Source: Pseudobacter sp. | GTDB lineage: Bacteria; Bacteroidota; Bacteroidia; Chitinophagales; Chitinophagaceae | DNA length: 64,000 nucleotides | Reading direction: 5' to 3' | Assembly (NCBI GenBank): GCA_017849455.1 | Contig: JAFIGX010000026.1 | Location: 124,001-188,000 of the forward strand | Part shown: positions 11,113 to 19,689 of the stretch, piece by piece | How the letters are laid out: every line of letters begins with the position of its first letter | Position numbering within the stretch: position 1 is the first letter of the stretch | The notes under the pieces: model-generated | Database searches by the model: none | Told to the model about the DNA's origin: nothing | The model's input: only the letters and a program-made list of their open reading frames with translations | Made by a program: the position numbers and the translations under genes

Positions 11113-13464
11113 ATGAAAAATATCATCATCATCATTTCCACCCTAATACTCTCCACTTCCGTTGCTGCGCAATCGAAATATACGCTCAGTGGGTATGTGA
11201 GGGATTCTTTATCGGGAGAAGCACTGATCGGCGCCAGCGTTACCATTCTTGCCGAAAGCAAGGGCGTAGGCAGCAACCAGTTCGGTTTTTATTCCATCAC
11301 ATTGCCCGCAGGCAGGTATTCAGTGGTAGTGTCCTTTGCGGGCTACCAGCTCCGTCAATTCGATATCTCGCTCGATCGTAACCAACTGCTCGATGTTCCG
11401 CTCATGCCGCGTAGCGCTTTGCAGGAAGTGATCGTTTCTTCCCGCCGCCGCGATGGCAATGTAAGGAATGCCCAGATGGGCAGGGTAGACCTTTCGATGG
11501 AACAGGTGAAAGCAGTACCGGTATTGTTTGGTGAGGTCGATCTCCTGAAGACCCTGCAATTATTGCCGGGCGTTCGCAATGCCGGTGAAGGCAATACGGG
11601 CCTGTATGTGCGTGGAGGAGGCCCTGATCAAAACCTGATCCTGCTCGATGATGCGATCGTATACAATACCGGCCATCTCTTTGGTTTTTTCTCCATCTTC
11701 AATTCCGATGCCATCAAAAATATCTCCTTGCTGAAAGGGGGTATGCCGGCGCAATATGGAGGCCGGCTTTCTTCCGTGCTCGATGTGGCCATGAAAGAAG
11801 GCAATATGAAAAAATTTGAAATGGAAGGTGGTATTGGCGCCATCGCGTCCCGCCTGTCGGTACAGGGGCCTGTCAAAAAAGATAAAGCATCGTTCATCGT
11901 CTCGGCACGTCGCACCTATGTGGATATGGTGGTGAAACCATTTATCAGGAAAAGCAGCGACTACTACGGCTCAGGCTATTATTTCTACGACCTCAATGCA
12001 AAAGTGAATTACCGTTTTTCCGACCGCGACCGGCTTTACCTCAGCGGTTATTTCGGGAGAGATGTTTTCGATTTTCGTAACCGGGAAAGATCTTTCGGCG
12101 CCAATATCCCCTGGGGTAATTCCACCGCCACTCTGCGCTGGAATCATGTGTTCGGCAGAAAGCTCTTTGCGAATACTACACTCGTATACAACGACTACCG
12201 TTTTGCTTTTACGGCAGCCCAGAATGATTTCAGGGTGAAATTATCTTCGGGCATCCGCGACCTGAATGCAAAGGCCGACTTCGACTATTATCCATCTCCC
12301 CAACATAAACTGCGGTTCGGCGCCATGTACACCTGGCATACCTTCGAACCCAATATCCTCACCGGCAACCAGGACACTACGAGGTTCGATCCGAATAATG
12401 AAAGTAAAAAATATGCAGCCGAGACAGGGCTCTACGTGCAGGACGACTGGGAGCTCAACGACAGGATCAAGGTCAATGCCGGCCTGCGTTTCAGCAGCTT
12501 CAGCCAGATGGGGCCTTATACGATCTTCCGGCGGGATAATGATGGCAACAAGCTCGATAGCACCGTGTACAGGCGGGGAGAGACCGTGAAAGGGTATGCC
12601 GGACTGGAACCCAGGCTTACCATCCGCTATGCCATCGATGATCAGATGTCCGTGAAAGCCTCAGCCGCCCGCAACCTGCAATACATCCACCTCGCCAGCA
12701 ATGCGGCTTCCACTTTGCCAACAGATCTTTGGGTGCCGAGCACGTACAGGGTAAAACCACAGATCAGTTGGCAATATGCCGCCGGGCTATTCAGGAATTT
12801 CAATAACAATACCTGGGAAACATCGGTGGAACTGTATTACAAAACGATGGATAACCAGATCGAATACGGTGAGGGATATACGCCGTCGCTCAAAGACCCT
12901 GAAGAATCGTTCGTATTCGGAAAAGGATGGAGCTATGGCGCTGAATTTTTCGTGAACAGAACGAAAGGCCGCTTCACGGGCTGGTTGGGATATACGCTTT
13001 CCTGGACCTGGCGGAAATTCCCGCAGCTCAATGAAGGCAAAGAATACCCCGCCAAGTACGACAGGCGGCACGATCTTTCCCTGGTGGGCATGTATACGGT
13101 GAACGACCGCTGGAAGCTCTCGGCCGTTTTTGTGTATGGCAGCGGTAATGCAGCCACGCTACCGGAAAGATTTTATGTGGTGGGAGGGGCGCTTACGCAG
13201 GAGTATAGCAGGATCAATCAATACCGCCTGCCTGCCTATCACCGTATGGACATATCGGCCACGCTCACGCCCAGGTCCAGGCCCGGCCAGCGTTGGCAAC
13301 AAAGCTGGGTCTTCAGTATCTATAATCTCTATAGCCGCCTCAATCCTTATTTCATTTACTTCGACCAGCAGGGGAGCCCGTATGCAGGAACGCTCAATGT
13401 ACAGGCCAAACAGGTTTCCCTGTTCCCCATCATTCCTGCAGTAACCTGGAATTTCAAATTATGA
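11113..13464 (+). CDS. TonB-dependent receptor with N-terminal carboxypeptidase-regulatory-like domain
   Basis: This 783-residue outer-membrane receptor probably imports a metal chelate or other small ligand with energy from TonB. Residues 1-20 are a signal peptide ending in AAQ, a carboxypeptidase D-like beta-sandwich spans about 24-110, the plug domain follows (LPGVRNAGEGNTGLYVRGGG, then DDAIVYN and GGMPAQYGGRLSSVLD), and the rest is a 22-strand-type barrel ending in WNFKL. It is not a SusC: it is shorter and has no SusD partner. No ligand-specific gene lies beside it, so substrate is unknown. Its stop codon touches the single-arm D-type repeat shared with the convergent PhyH gene. Confidence 0.85.
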   Translation: MKNIIIIISTLILSTSVAAQSKYTLSGYVRDSLSGEALIGASVTILAESKGVGSNQFGFYSITLPAGRYSVVVSFAGYQLRQFDISLDRNQLLDVPLMPRSALQEVIVSSRRRDGNVRNAQMGRVDLSMEQVKAVPVLFGEVDLLKTLQLLPGVRNAGEGNTGLYVRGGGPDQNLILLDDAIVYNTGHLFGFFSIFNSDAIKNISLLKGGMPAQYGGRLSSVLDVAMKEGNMKKFEMEGGIGAIASRLSVQGPVKKDKASFIVSARRTYVDMVVKPFIRKSSDYYGSGYYFYDLNAKVNYRFSDRDRLYLSGYFGRDVFDFRNRERSFGANIPWGNSTATLRWNHVFGRKLFANTTLVYNDYRFAFTAAQNDFRVKLSSGIRDLNAKADFDYYPSPQHKLRFGAMYTWHTFEPNILTGNQDTTRFDPNNESKKYAAETGLYVQDDWELNDRIKVNAGLRFSSFSQMGPYTIFRRDNDGNKLDSTVYRRGETVKGYAGLEPRLTIRYAIDDQMSVKASAARNLQYIHLASNAASTLPTDLWVPSTYRVKPQISWQYAAGLFRNFNNNTWETSVELYYKTMDNQIEYGEGYTPSLKDPEESFVFGKGWSYGAEFFVNRTKGRFTGWLGYTLSWTWRKFPQLNEGKEYPAKYDRRHDLSLVGMYTVNDRWKLSAVFVYGSGNAATLPERFYVVGGALTQEYSRINQYRLPAYHRMDISATLTPRSRPGQRWQQSWVFSIYNLYSRLNPYFIYFDQQGSPYAGTLNVQAKQVSLFPIIPAVTWNFKL

Positions 13465-13506
13465 CCTTCTCTTAATCCTTCAAATCCAATCAATCCTGGT
13501 TCAGAC
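13465..13506. repeat. Single-arm copy of family D element between convergent genes
   Basis: Read on the minus strand this begins GTCTGAACCAGGATT and continues with nonamer-like units around GGATTTGAAGGATTAAG, matching one arm of the D element at 47432 and 63693 with several changes. The TGA within TCTGAACC is the stop codon of the PhyH gene, and the other end abuts the TGA of the TonB receptor gene. Confidence 0.7.
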
Positions 13507-14430
13507 CAATGCCGGCCTTTCCGTGATCTCATGATACTTGATCACATCACTGGCATAATAGTGCACTACGAGACTTTTTCGGGTAAGCTTGCTGTTGAGT
13601 ATGGGCGATCCGCCATGCACGAGGTTGGCATGCCAGATCAGTACATCCCCTTTTTTGGCGAGGAAAGATCGGGGTTTGTATCCTTTCTCTTCAACCCATT
13701 GCTGCATCATATCTTCATAATGCGGGTAGTTTTTCTTTCCGAGCGTAAAAGCCGTTTCCCCTTCATTGAAATCATTGTTCAGCAAATAGGGAAGTTTATG
13801 GCTGCCGGGATAATAGAAGAGCGGGCCATTTTGTTCATTGACATCTTCCAGCGCTACCCAGGCTGCGATCAGGTATCCAAGCGGATAGGTGGTCATGTGA
13901 ACGCTGTCGGAGTGAGCGCGTTGCTGGCTTCCTTCAATAAAGTTGATCGTCTGAAAAGCGATCAGTTCTTTATCGAGCAGGAATCCCATGATCCTTTTCA
14001 ATGCCGGATCATTGGCCGCTTTCCTGATGGAGGCAGACTTTTTATTGGCGAACATGAGCTTATTGGCACCGGTGAAGGCAAGCTCGCCGGAACGTACCAG
14101 CCTGTCGATATCGGCACTCATGGCATCACAATCTTCCTTCGAAAAAAAATTCTCCAGTATCATATAGCCATTGGCGCTCCAGGAACGGATACCTTCCTGC
14201 ACGGCAGATGGAAAAGATGCGAACAGGTGGTGTTGTGGCGCAACGATGGCGGAATCATGTACATCGAGCCATGCTTTCGATTCTTTATCGGGAAAATCTT
14301 TACTGGAGATGGAAGCGACCAGCGGTTTATGAATACGGTATTTTTTGTAGGCGGATTTGTTATGCTGTAATTGCCGGTAGTGGAGCAGGTTATAGATCCA
14401 ATGTACAGGCTTGAGCTTTTTAAGGTCCAT
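13501..14430 (-). CDS. Phytanoyl-CoA dioxygenase family (PhyH) 2-oxoglutarate/Fe(II) oxygenase
   Basis: A 309-residue cytoplasmic oxygenase of the PhyH family, which hydroxylates small molecules using iron, oxygen and 2-oxoglutarate. The iron ligands are visible as the HSD motif in QQRAHSDSVHM and the distal His in WHANLVHGGSP. The stretch LFYYPGSHKLPY is typical of the core strand region. Substrate cannot be told from the sequence, and members act on lipids, secondary metabolites and halogenated or phosphonate compounds. No biosynthetic cluster surrounds it. It converges on the TonB receptor and its stop codon is supplied by a D-type repeat arm. Confidence 0.85.
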   Translation of the reverse strand: MDLKKLKPVHWIYNLLHYRQLQHNKSAYKKYRIHKPLVASISSKDFPDKESKAWLDVHDSAIVAPQHHLFASFPSAVQEGIRSWSANGYMILENFFSKEDCDAMSADIDRLVRSGELAFTGANKLMFANKKSASIRKAANDPALKRIMGFLLDKELIAFQTINFIEGSQQRAHSDSVHMTTYPLGYLIAAWVALEDVNEQNGPLFYYPGSHKLPYLLNNDFNEGETAFTLGKKNYPHYEDMMQQWVEEKGYKPRSFLAKKGDVLIWHANLVHGGSPILNSKLTRKSLVVHYYASDVIKYHEITERPALV

Positions 14431-14468
14431 GGCGCTGGGGTTATGATCAAATATAGGAAGAAAACCTT

Positions 14469-15323
14469 TCAGGGACTGCCGGGCTGATAACGGAAACGGA
14501 CCACAGCACTTTTCTCTTCGGAGGAGGAGAGGTGCATCTCGTACCTTTTCTTACCGGCTGTAATGACCAACAGGGAGGTATTGGGTGGGATGCGGCCCAG
14601 GTTTTCGGCATACATCATCAACTCGTAATCGGTATTGGGAAATGCGGTGAGGGTGAGCGTGAGCGGTTTGTCGGTCAGCCTTTTTTTATAGAGCAGGAGT
14701 GTATTGTTGAGGAATACGCTGACCGTATCATCGTCGATCTCGGCATTGTCATATACATCGATCTTCAGTTCCGGTGAATCGAAGATCACTGTTTGTACCA
14801 GTTCCTTTTCTCTTGGCTGCAGGCGCATATTTTTCTGAAGGGCCGCCAGGGTATCGTTCTGGAAAACATCTACGGGGAAAGTGGGGTTGGTTACCCTGGT
14901 GAGACTGACCTTGCCGGGAGGGCAACCGGAGTTATTGCCCATCTCATGGCCCGACCAATCTCCCTGCAGGGATTCTTCCATTCCCTGTTGCGACCAGTTC
15001 AACTGGTAGGTTTTGATACAGGGAATGCAGTTGGGTGGTACATGATATTCCAGCACACTGCCTTCGGAGATCACCATTCTTTTTGTCTGCTGATTGTACC
15101 GTCCGGTGAAATTGATCTTGGTGAATTGTTTTTCATCCACGAAACTATAGGCATTGCCCATGAATGACTGTGCATTGCTGTAAGTGATATGAAGTTCGAG
15201 GGAATATTCGGGGAAACAGCCTTGCGGTCCCTGTGTGCGCTTGCCCCGCCATATACCCGTGAGGTTTTGGGCCATCAGCGAGCCGGCTACCAATAAAAAC
15301 ATGCAGGTAAGGGAAATGCGCAT
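14469..15323 (-). CDS. Secreted protein of unknown function, paralogue 1
   Basis: A 284-residue exported protein with a signal peptide (MRISLTCMFLLVAGSLMAQ). Directly after cleavage comes an LTGIWRGK motif and a beta-rich domain of about 130 residues, then a C-terminal domain of about 110 residues that includes VYDNAEIDDDTVSVFLNNTL and ENLGRIPPNTSLLVITAG. Both domains recur in the next gene upstream (15516-16715), so the two arose by tandem duplication. I do not recognise a named family or a catalytic motif; the C-terminal domain looks like an immunoglobulin-like or cell-surface adhesion fold. Palindrome A3 separates the pair. Confidence 0.7.
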   Translation of the reverse strand: MRISLTCMFLLVAGSLMAQNLTGIWRGKRTQGPQGCFPEYSLELHITYSNAQSFMGNAYSFVDEKQFTKINFTGRYNQQTKRMVISEGSVLEYHVPPNCIPCIKTYQLNWSQQGMEESLQGDWSGHEMGNNSGCPPGKVSLTRVTNPTFPVDVFQNDTLAALQKNMRLQPREKELVQTVIFDSPELKIDVYDNAEIDDDTVSVFLNNTLLLYKKRLTDKPLTLTLTAFPNTDYELMMYAENLGRIPPNTSLLVITAGKKRYEMHLSSSEEKSAVVRFRYQPGSP

Positions 15324-15406
15324 CAGGCCTAATTTTCAGGAATATACCAAGTTCCGGGGGAACAGGGTGGCAAGATTATGTGAACGGTAGGGGAGTTGGG
15401 AGTTGG

Positions 15407-15506
15407 CAGTTGGCAATTGGCAGTTTGCAGTCTGGTAACAGTCTGCATTTAATGAAGCATTGCATCATGCAGAGATTTCCGACTGCAAACTGCCAATTGC
15501 CAACTG
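15407..15506. repeat. Family A palindromic element, copy A3
   Basis: A perfect 26-base inverted repeat (15407-15432 against 15481-15506), with further pairing of an outer GGGGAGTT, lies between two paralogous minus-strand genes. Its loop shares TGGTAACAGTC with A2. The TAG stop of the upstream paralogue is 10 bases beyond, inside the outer pairing region. Confidence 0.9.
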
Positions 15507-15515
15507 CAAACTCCC

Positions 15516-16715
15516 CTACTTGCTCTTATCGTATTTAAAAATGACCACCGCATTCTTTTGTTCCGTGGATGTGATCCTGACCTCGTATTGCTTGTTACCT
15601 GCATGCACCACCATGAGGGAAGTATTGGGTGGAATATCGCCGAGGTTTTCAGCTACCATTACGAGTTCATGATAATCGACTTCGTCATTCAGCTCGAATT
15701 TGAGCGTAAGCGCTTTGTCGGTGAGCCGTTTATTCGAAAGCACCAGTTTTTTATCGAGGTATACGGAAACAGTGTCGTTATCGATAGCGCCGTTATCATA
15801 GATATTGATCACGATCTCATTGGCTTTTGTAATGATGGTCTTCACCAGTTCATTCTCCCGCTCTACCAGTACTTTGGGGGTAATGGTAACCGGATGGGGT
15901 TTCACGTCCAATTTTTTGACCGTATCGACCGATGCTGTTTTCGGGTCTGTCTGATGAATGGGCGGTTCCTGTACGGTCTTCACCGGGGGCTTTGTCACCG
16001 GCTTGTTCACAGGAGGTTTGTTGACAGGTTTGTTGGCTGGTGGTTTGCTGGCCAGTGAATTTTTCGGGACAGTAGAAGGCGTGGTCTTTTTGACGACCGG
16101 CTTTTTGGCGGGGACTGTTTTTTTAGGGGTACTCTTCGTTTTTGCAAGAGGGGTGGTCTTTACGAGCGCCGAATCTGTCTTTTTGATACCCGGTTTTTTG
16201 CTGGCCTCCCTTTCTTTCTCTTCTTCGCGTTTGAGGAGGAAGGGCTCTTTATAGAAATCGGAAGTGATCACTTTGCGAAGGAAAACAGTACCTCTTCCGC
16301 AATTGGTGGAATCGGTCACATTCATACTGCTATAGGTGCCTTCGAGAAATTCTTCTTCCCCGATCTTCGAATATTGCAGAAAGCAGGTCATGATGCAGGC
16401 CGTGCTGCCATTGCTCATTCTCACTTCCACGATCCTGAGCTCTTCCAGCAATACCTTTTTGGTTTGAGGGTTGACAGTACCTTTGCAGGAAGCTTTGCCA
16501 TAAAAAACGGTGGTAAGGTAAGAATAGGTAACGCCTTCAAAGGCTTTGTTCCGCTGGTCGAGCTGGACCTCGAATTTATACCGGCTATCCTGGCCCAGCA
16601 TTTCCAGTAAGCGGCCGTTATTGGAATTGAAGTTCCCTCTCCAGATACCCGTCAGATCCTGTGCGGACGCGGAAAAATATACGAGGCAGAACAGAAAAAA
16701 TAAAAATCGCTTCAT
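15516..16715 (-). CDS. Secreted protein of unknown function, paralogue 2, with Lys/Pro/Thr-rich linker
   Basis: This 399-residue exported protein starts with a signal peptide (MKRFLFFLFCLVYFSASAQ), then DLTGIWRGNF and a beta-rich domain, as in its neighbour. The C-terminal domain (IYDNGAIDNDTVSVYLDKKL, then ENLGDIPPNTSLMVVHAG) is also shared. The difference is a low-complexity linker of about 110 residues, rich in Lys, Pro and Thr with VNKPP and TKPPVK repeats, that separates the two domains. Such linkers are common in surface-exposed or peptidoglycan-spanning proteins. The start at 16715 fits the signal peptide; the longer frame to 16787 has no convincing start. Function is unknown. Confidence 0.7.
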   Translation of the reverse strand: MKRFLFFLFCLVYFSASAQDLTGIWRGNFNSNNGRLLEMLGQDSRYKFEVQLDQRNKAFEGVTYSYLTTVFYGKASCKGTVNPQTKKVLLEELRIVEVRMSNGSTACIMTCFLQYSKIGEEEFLEGTYSSMNVTDSTNCGRGTVFLRKVITSDFYKEPFLLKREEEKEREASKKPGIKKTDSALVKTTPLAKTKSTPKKTVPAKKPVVKKTTPSTVPKNSLASKPPANKPVNKPPVNKPVTKPPVKTVQEPPIHQTDPKTASVDTVKKLDVKPHPVTITPKVLVERENELVKTIITKANEIVINIYDNGAIDNDTVSVYLDKKLVLSNKRLTDKALTLKFELNDEVDYHELVMVAENLGDIPPNTSLMVVHAGNKQYEVRITSTEQKNAVVIFKYDKSK

Positions 16716-16781
16716 GAATGGTCCCTCACGGTGGCAAGTTAGAAAATTCCTTTTTTTACGACAAATATCGTAAGTGGCTGT

Positions 16782-16807
16782 CTGCAAATTGTTCGTTAAA
16801 TTTGCAG
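16782..16807. promoter_or_regulatory. Inverted repeat overlapping a candidate -7 box upstream of thrS
   Basis: CTGCAAATT and AATTTGCAG form a perfect 9-base inverted repeat with an 8-base loop. A TAAATTTG -7-like box (16797-16804) overlaps the right arm, about 90 bases before the thrS start. This could be an operator or a leader hairpin; no -35/-33 partner is clear. Confidence 0.4.
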
Positions 16808-16895
16808 ATTCGGGATTACGGATCGGGTGGCGTTATCGAGGGTACAAGATACGTGTCCCGGTATAAAAAATCTAAAAAAGTAATAGCAGGAACTA

Positions 16896-18830
16896 ATGAT
16901 CAAGATCACATTCCCCGATGGAGCAGTACGGGAGTATCAGGAAGGAATTACTGCATTGGACATTGCAAAATCGATCAGTGAAGGGCTGGCCAGAAAAGTA
17001 CTGGCCGCCAGTGTGAATGGCCAGGTATGGGATGCCACGCGACCCATCTACCACGACAGTTCCCTCAAATTGCTCACCTGGGATGATGCAGATGGCAAAT
17101 CCACCTTCTGGCATTCTTCCGCCCACCTGATGGCGGAGGCAGTGGAGAGCCTTTTTCCAGGAACTAAATTCTGGGTAGGGCCGCCCACCGAGAAAGGTTT
17201 TTATTATGATATGGACCTGGGAGGCCGGCAGATCACGGAAGATGATCTTCGCACATTGGAAAAAAAGATGAACGAGCTGGCCAAACAAAACAATATCTAT
17301 CTCAGAAAGGCCGTCCCCAAAAAAGAAGCTGTTGAATACTTCACCGCCAAAGGCGATGAATACAAGCTCGACCTTTTGAATGGGTTGAACGATGGTGATA
17401 TCACATTCTATACGCAGGGCAACTTCACCGATCTCTGCCGGGGGCCGCATATTCCCAATACCGGTTTCATAAAGGCCATCAAACTCACCAGTATTGCCGG
17501 CGCATACTGGAAGAATGATGCCAACAATAAGCAACTCACGCGTATCTATGGAGTGACCTTCCCGAACCAGAAAGAGCTGGACGAATACCTGCAGATGCTG
17601 GAGGAAGCCAAAAAGCGCGATCATCGCAAGCTTGGGAAAGAGCTGGGGATATTCACCATGGATGATGATGTGGGGCCTGGCCTTCCCTTATGGTTGCCCA
17701 ATGGCACCATAATAATAGAGGAACTGGAAAGACTGGCCAAGGAAACGGAGCAGGCAGCAGGGTACAAAAGGGTAGTGACCCCGCATATCGCCAAGGAAAG
17801 CATGTACCTCACCAGCGGGCACCTGCCGTACTACCAGGATAGTATGTACCCGCCGATGGAACTGGAAGGGCAGAAATACTATCTCAAGGCGATGAACTGT
17901 CCGCACCACCATAAAATATTTGCGGCTGAGCCCCGGAGTTATAAAGATCTTCCGTTGCGCCTGGCGGAATACGGTACCTGTTACCGGTATGAGCAGAGCG
18001 GGGAACTGTTCGGGCTGATGCGCGTACGCTGTCTGCACATGAACGATGCCCATATCTATTGCACCCGCGAGCAATTCGCCGAAGAATTCAGGGCAGTGAA
18101 CGACATGTACATCAAGTATTTTAAAATATTCGGGATAGACAAATACGTGATGCGTCTCTCGCTGCACGAGCCTTCCAAACTGGGCCAGAAATATATCAAT
18201 GAGCCTGTGCTCTGGAAGGAAACCGAAGAGATGGTAAGGCAGGTATTGAAAGAATCGAACATTCCTTATGTGGAAGTACCGGATGAAGGGGCGTTCTATG
18301 GGCCCAAGATCGATGTGCAGATATGGAGCACCATCGGGCGGGAATTCACCCTGGCCACCAACCAGGTCGACTTTGCCCAGGGCAGGCGCTTCAAGCTGGA
18401 ATTCATCAAAAATGACAATACATTCGATACGCCGCTGATCATTCACCGGGCCCCGCTGGGCACACATGAGCGGTTCATCGGCTTCCTGCTGGAGCATTAT
18501 GCCGGGAAATTCCCGCTATGGCTGGCCCCCCTCCAGGTGAAAATTTTACCTATCAGCGACAAGTTCCTGGATTACGCAAATAGTATTTTACAATCACTGA
18601 AAAATGCGGATATTCGTGCAGAAGTTGATGACCGGAATGAAAAGATAGGCAAGAAGATCCGTGATACGGAACTCATGAAGGTCCCCTACATGCTGGTAGT
18701 CGGAGAGAAAGAAATGAACGATCAGAAAGTGGCCGTTCGCCGGCAGGGAAAGGGAGATCTGGGAGTCAGATCTGTTGAGGAATTCATAGGCGAAGCGAGG
18801 GTAGAGATAAGGGAGAGAAGAGGGGATTAG
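16896..18830 (+). CDS. thrS: Threonyl-tRNA synthetase
   Basis: A full-length 644-residue class II aminoacyl-tRNA synthetase that charges tRNA-Thr with threonine. The N-terminal TGS domain begins at residue 1 (MIKITFPDGAVREY), the editing domain follows with HSSAHLMAEA as the HxxxH zinc motif, and the catalytic core contains MNCPHHH (zinc Cys) and the motif 2 segment RYEQSGELFGLMRVR. Motif 3 is seen around THERFIGFLLEH, and the anticodon-binding domain occupies the last 100 residues. The order thrS then infC is conserved in bacteria. A 180-base leader containing an inverted repeat precedes it. Palindrome C2 lies directly after its stop codon. Confidence 0.97.
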   Translation: MIKITFPDGAVREYQEGITALDIAKSISEGLARKVLAASVNGQVWDATRPIYHDSSLKLLTWDDADGKSTFWHSSAHLMAEAVESLFPGTKFWVGPPTEKGFYYDMDLGGRQITEDDLRTLEKKMNELAKQNNIYLRKAVPKKEAVEYFTAKGDEYKLDLLNGLNDGDITFYTQGNFTDLCRGPHIPNTGFIKAIKLTSIAGAYWKNDANNKQLTRIYGVTFPNQKELDEYLQMLEEAKKRDHRKLGKELGIFTMDDDVGPGLPLWLPNGTIIIEELERLAKETEQAAGYKRVVTPHIAKESMYLTSGHLPYYQDSMYPPMELEGQKYYLKAMNCPHHHKIFAAEPRSYKDLPLRLAEYGTCYRYEQSGELFGLMRVRCLHMNDAHIYCTREQFAEEFRAVNDMYIKYFKIFGIDKYVMRLSLHEPSKLGQKYINEPVLWKETEEMVRQVLKESNIPYVEVPDEGAFYGPKIDVQIWSTIGREFTLATNQVDFAQGRRFKLEFIKNDNTFDTPLIIHRAPLGTHERFIGFLLEHYAGKFPLWLAPLQVKILPISDKFLDYANSILQSLKNADIRAEVDDRNEKIGKKIRDTELMKVPYMLVVGEKEMNDQKVAVRRQGKGDLGVRSVEEFIGEARVEIRERRGD

Positions 18831-18836
18831 GTTGTT

Positions 18837-18920
18837 GGTTGGCAAGTTGAAGGGTTGATAAGTTGGCAAGTGGAACCTTGGTCTTCGAAAAACCCTTGTA
18901 AACATATCAACTTTTTAACC
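18837..18920. repeat. Family C palindromic octamer element, copy C2
   Basis: Octamer arrays (units such as GGTTGGCA and AGTTGATA) at 18837-18873 face a degenerate reverse array at 18891-18920. The element starts six bases after the thrS stop codon and lies between thrS and infC, so it splits what is normally one operon leader. Confidence 0.7.
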
Positions 18921-18964
18921 AGTCGCAACTCTAACATTAAAATTAGTAAACGTAAAAATTGTAA

Positions 18965-19555
18965 ATGGCATTTCCACCGAGACAACCGAGAGGTAATTTT
19001 AATCCGCGTTTTAGAAAAGAGCAGCAACAGGAGCATCGAACCAATCACATGATCAGGGTACCGCAGGTGCGGTTAGTGGGAGACAACGTCGAAGTAGGCG
19101 TATACTCCATCCAGGAAGCACTGCGTATGGCGCAGGAGCAGGCATTGGACCTCGTAGAGATATCTCCGCAGGCAGATCCACCGGTTTGTAAGATCATCGA
19201 TTATAATAAATTCCTGTACGAAAAGAAGAAGAAAGAGAAGGAAATGAAGGCCAAGAGTAAAACGGCCGAAGTGAAAGAGATCCGTTTTACGCCAGGCACT
19301 GATGACCATGATTTCGACTTCAAGGCACGTCATGCCGAGAGCTTCCTGAAAGAAGGGAATAAGGTAAAAGCTTATGTACAGTTCAAAGGCCGTGCTATCA
19401 TGTTCAAGGAAAGGGGAGAGCTGGTATTGCTGAAATTCGCCGAAAGGCTGGCCGAATTTGGGCAACCGGAAGGCATGCCTAAACTGGAAGGTAAGCGAAT
19501 GCTGATGATCATTTCTCCGAAGAGCGCCAAGAAGAAAAAAGAGACCGCGGAGTAA
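18965..19555 (+). CDS. infC: Translation initiation factor IF-3
   Basis: IF-3 (196 residues) binds the 30S subunit and controls start-codon and initiator-tRNA selection. The N-terminal domain (GDNVEVGVYSIQEALRMA, then DLVEISPQADPPVCKIIDY) and the C-terminal domain (EIRFTPGTDDHDFDFKARHA onward) are complete, joined by a Lys/Glu-rich linker. Most infC genes use a rare start codon such as AUU; here the ATG is preceded immediately by an in-frame TAA, so the ATG start is certain unless a later codon is used. The first 28 residues are a basic, Gln/Arg-rich extension common in Bacteroidota. Unusually, rpmI and rplT do not follow; a terminator lies 26 bases after the stop. Confidence 0.97.
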   Translation: MAFPPRQPRGNFNPRFRKEQQQEHRTNHMIRVPQVRLVGDNVEVGVYSIQEALRMAQEQALDLVEISPQADPPVCKIIDYNKFLYEKKKKEKEMKAKSKTAEVKEIRFTPGTDDHDFDFKARHAESFLKEGNKVKAYVQFKGRAIMFKERGELVLLKFAERLAEFGQPEGMPKLEGKRMLMIISPKSAKKKKETAE

Positions 19556-19580
19556 TTCCGGGCTTCTATTCGATATTGTT

Positions 19581-19608
19581 AAGGTCCCGCCGCAGGCGGG
19601 ACCTTTTT
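19581..19608 (+). terminator. Intrinsic terminator after infC
   Basis: A strong hairpin, AGGTCCCGCC with a GCA loop and its complement (19582-19604), is followed by a run of five T. It separates infC from the arsR operon. Confidence 0.9.
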
Positions 19609-19633
19609 ATTTGCACGAAGGTATAAAAAAATA

Positions 19634-19665
19634 TTTGAGTAACCGATCGGTTACCTGTATATTTG
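19634..19665 (+). promoter_or_regulatory. Bacteroidota-type promoter of the arsR-AHSA1 operon
   Basis: TTTG at 19634-19637 and TATATTTG at 19658-19665 are separated by 20 bases, matching the -33/-7 consensus of Bacteroidota primary sigma factor. The arsR ATG lies 24 bases after the -7 box. A perfect palindrome occupies most of the spacer. Confidence 0.8.
19639..19654. promoter_or_regulatory. Perfect 16-base palindrome in the promoter spacer, probable ArsR operator
   Basis: GTAACCGATCGGTTAC is a perfect palindrome located exactly between the -33 and -7 boxes. A dimeric repressor bound there would block RNA polymerase. The adjacent gene encodes an ArsR-type winged-helix regulator, so autoregulation is the simplest reading. 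Confidence 0.75.
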
Positions 19666-19689
19666 TATTCCCACAATAATAAACCGATC

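Noticed and set aside
15460..15672. 70-codon plus-strand frame starting in repeat A3
   Set aside because: Its start is in the palindrome and the rest is antisense to a clear gene.
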